Source: Candidatus Margulisiibacteriota bacterium
GTDB lineage: Bacteria; Margulisbacteria; WOR-1; XYC2-FULL-46-14; JAHJBW01
NCBI GenBank assembly: GCA_018813405.1
Contig: JAHJBW010000251.1
Span: forward strand, 1-6,354
Reading direction: 5' to 3'
Length of the DNA: 6,354 bases
Of the stretch, positions 5,417 to 6,354 are shown one piece after another. A model generated the notes under the pieces. It worked only from the letters and a program-made list of their open reading frames with translations. It made no database searches and was not told where the DNA came from. How positions within the stretch are numbered: the first letter of the stretch is position 1; every line of letters starts with the position of its first letter. The translations under genes and the position numbers were made by a program.

Positions 5417-6354
5417 TCGTTGGGCACGAACAGGTCCTGGAATTTGTTAATGGCAAACCTGTCGCTCATCCCCGCGATAAAATCGATGGTGTGCTGAAGT
5501 TGATGGTCGCTGTCCTTAATGCCCTTTTGAAAGTCGGCATTGTAGTGGTAGAAACGGAACAACAACCGTAGAAGAATAGGGATCTTGGTCTCTTCTTTTT
5601 TTGCAAGCATGTTAGTATAGACGTTCTTATAAAGGAAATCATAAAGTCCGTCAACCGCGTATTGCACGTTTTTGCTAAGCTTGACCTTGTCCTTGCCGCG
5701 ACTCATCTTTATGATATCACTTACCACGACATCCAGTATTTTGGGTCCCAGTACTTTCATGTGTTTTTTGGGAAGATCTTTTTCCTTCAGAACGCCCGCC
5801 CTTAAAGCATCCTCTATGTCATGCCTGATGTAGGCAAAATGATCAGCATATCGGACCACAACGCCTTCCAGGGTATGCGGCCATTCAACTTTCTGCGGAT
5901 GATAAAGGATACCGTCAATGACCTCGGCGCAAAGGTTAAGCCCTTTCCCGTCCTTTTCAAGGACCTCCACCACCCTTACGCTCTGTTCATTGTGGCGAAA
6001 GGTTTTCCCGTGCTGTTTCACTATCTCGCACAGGACATCTTCGCCCCCGTGCCCAAAAGGGGTATGGCCAAGGTCGTGCCCCATGGCAATGGCCTCGGTC
6101 AGGTCTTCATTAAGTCCCAGCGCCCGCGAAATGGTCCTGGCTATTTGAGCGACCTCGATGGTATGGGTCAGGCGCGTTCGATAGTGGTCTTCGGCCGGAG
6201 AAAGAAAGACCTGTGTCTTGTGTTTGAGCCTTCTAAAAGCTTTGGAGTGGATGATCTTGTCCCTGTCTTTTTGAAAGGCCGTACGAAAAGGGCACTCTTT
6301 CTCCTCATGCTTTCTGCCAGCTGTTTTTGAAGAAAGAGTGGCAAAAGGAGAGAG
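5401..6354 (-). CDS. dgt: Deoxyguanosinetriphosphate triphosphohydrolase-like protein (HD domain), 5' end cut by window edge
   Basis: The family hydrolyses dNTPs to deoxynucleoside and triphosphate, thereby controlling the nucleotide pool; exact substrate preference cannot be read from sequence. The frame stays open from base 6354 to the TGA at 5403-5401, giving 317 visible residues. The first visible segment (LSPFATLSSKTAGRK) normally lies some 10-20 residues from the N-terminus, so little is missing. Hallmarks are RTAFQKDRDKIIHSKAFRRL (visible residues 24-43), KHKTQVF, RTRLTHTIEVAQIAR with metal-binding His64, GHDLGHTPFGHGGE with the His93-Asp94 pair, the HNEQS motif (His121) and YADHFAY with Asp171 as the likely last metal ligand. 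The ending (IDFIAGMSDRFAI, then LFVPNEW) is also typical. The internal ATG at 6084 is not the start, because the conserved sequence continues upstream. It overlaps dnaG, and the dgt-dnaG-sigA order suggests one operon. Confidence 0.95.
   Translation of the reverse strand, partial: LSPFATLSSKTAGRKHEEKECPFRTAFQKDRDKIIHSKAFRRLKHKTQVFLSPAEDHYRTRLTHTIEVAQIARTISRALGLNEDLTEAIAMGHDLGHTPFGHGGEDVLCEIVKQHGKTFRHNEQSVRVVEVLEKDGKGLNLCAEVIDGILYHPQKVEWPHTLEGVVVRYADHFAYIRHDIEDALRAGVLKEKDLPKKHMKVLGPKILDVVVSDIIKMSRGKDKVKLSKNVQYAVDGLYDFLYKNVYTNMLAKKEETKIPILLRLLFRFYHYNADFQKGIKDSDHQLQHTIDFIAGMSDRFAINKFQDLFVPNEWRTV
5402..5414 (-). promoter_or_regulatory. Possible alternative dnaG start (TTG) with Shine-Dalgarno site, coupled to the dgt stop
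   Basis: The minus strand has GGAG at 5414-5411, six bases, then TTG at 5404-5402 in the dnaG frame. The TTG shares bases with the dgt stop codon in the string TTGA, the geometry of stop-start translational coupling. The upstream ATG at 5416 has no comparable ribosome-binding site. The choice changes DnaG by only four residues. Confidence 0.4.

Noticed and set aside
5401..6084. A short dgt gene starting at the ATG at 6084
   Set aside because: The conserved family sequence, including the first metal-binding His and the RTAFQKDRD segment, continues upstream to the window edge, so 6084 is an internal Met.

Overview
The window is densely coding and every gene lies on the minus strand, so the order of transcription runs right to left: dgt (5' end missing) - dnaG - sigA/rpoD - pdaD - ilvB - ilvN (3' end missing). 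Gaps between genes are 16 to 39 bases, or an overlap in the case of dgt/dnaG. There is no gene-free stretch longer than 39 bases, and I see no RNA gene, mobile element, CRISPR array or convincing terminator.

Right part (about 2620-6354): a macromolecular-synthesis cluster. It encodes an HD-domain dNTP triphosphohydrolase, DNA primase and the primary sigma factor. dgt and dnaG overlap, and sigA follows dnaG after 16 bases with a strong Shine-Dalgarno sequence. This coupling of nucleotide-pool control, replication priming and the housekeeping sigma factor is familiar from Clostridia-like genomes and resembles the dnaG-rpoD pair of many bacteria.

Left part (1-2593): metabolic genes. A pyruvoyl-dependent arginine decarboxylase (agmatine and polyamine synthesis) is followed by the large and small subunits of acetohydroxyacid synthase (branched-chain amino acid synthesis). 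pdaD and ilvB lack Shine-Dalgarno sequences. Instead, sigma-70-type promoter elements sit almost directly against their start codons, predicting a leaderless pdaD mRNA and a leader of about 6 bases on ilvB.

The organism is a bacterium (primary sigma factor, bacterial DnaG) with roughly balanced base composition. Gene order and protein style suggest an anaerobic Firmicutes-like or candidate-phylum lineage, but the window alone cannot settle this.

The most striking observation is in IlvB. The glutamate that activates thiamine diphosphate in nearly all enzymes of the family is a glycine here (residue 50, codon GGG), while every other motif I checked is intact. No wholly new system is apparent. 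The points worth following up are this active-site substitution and the leaderless promoter arrangement.
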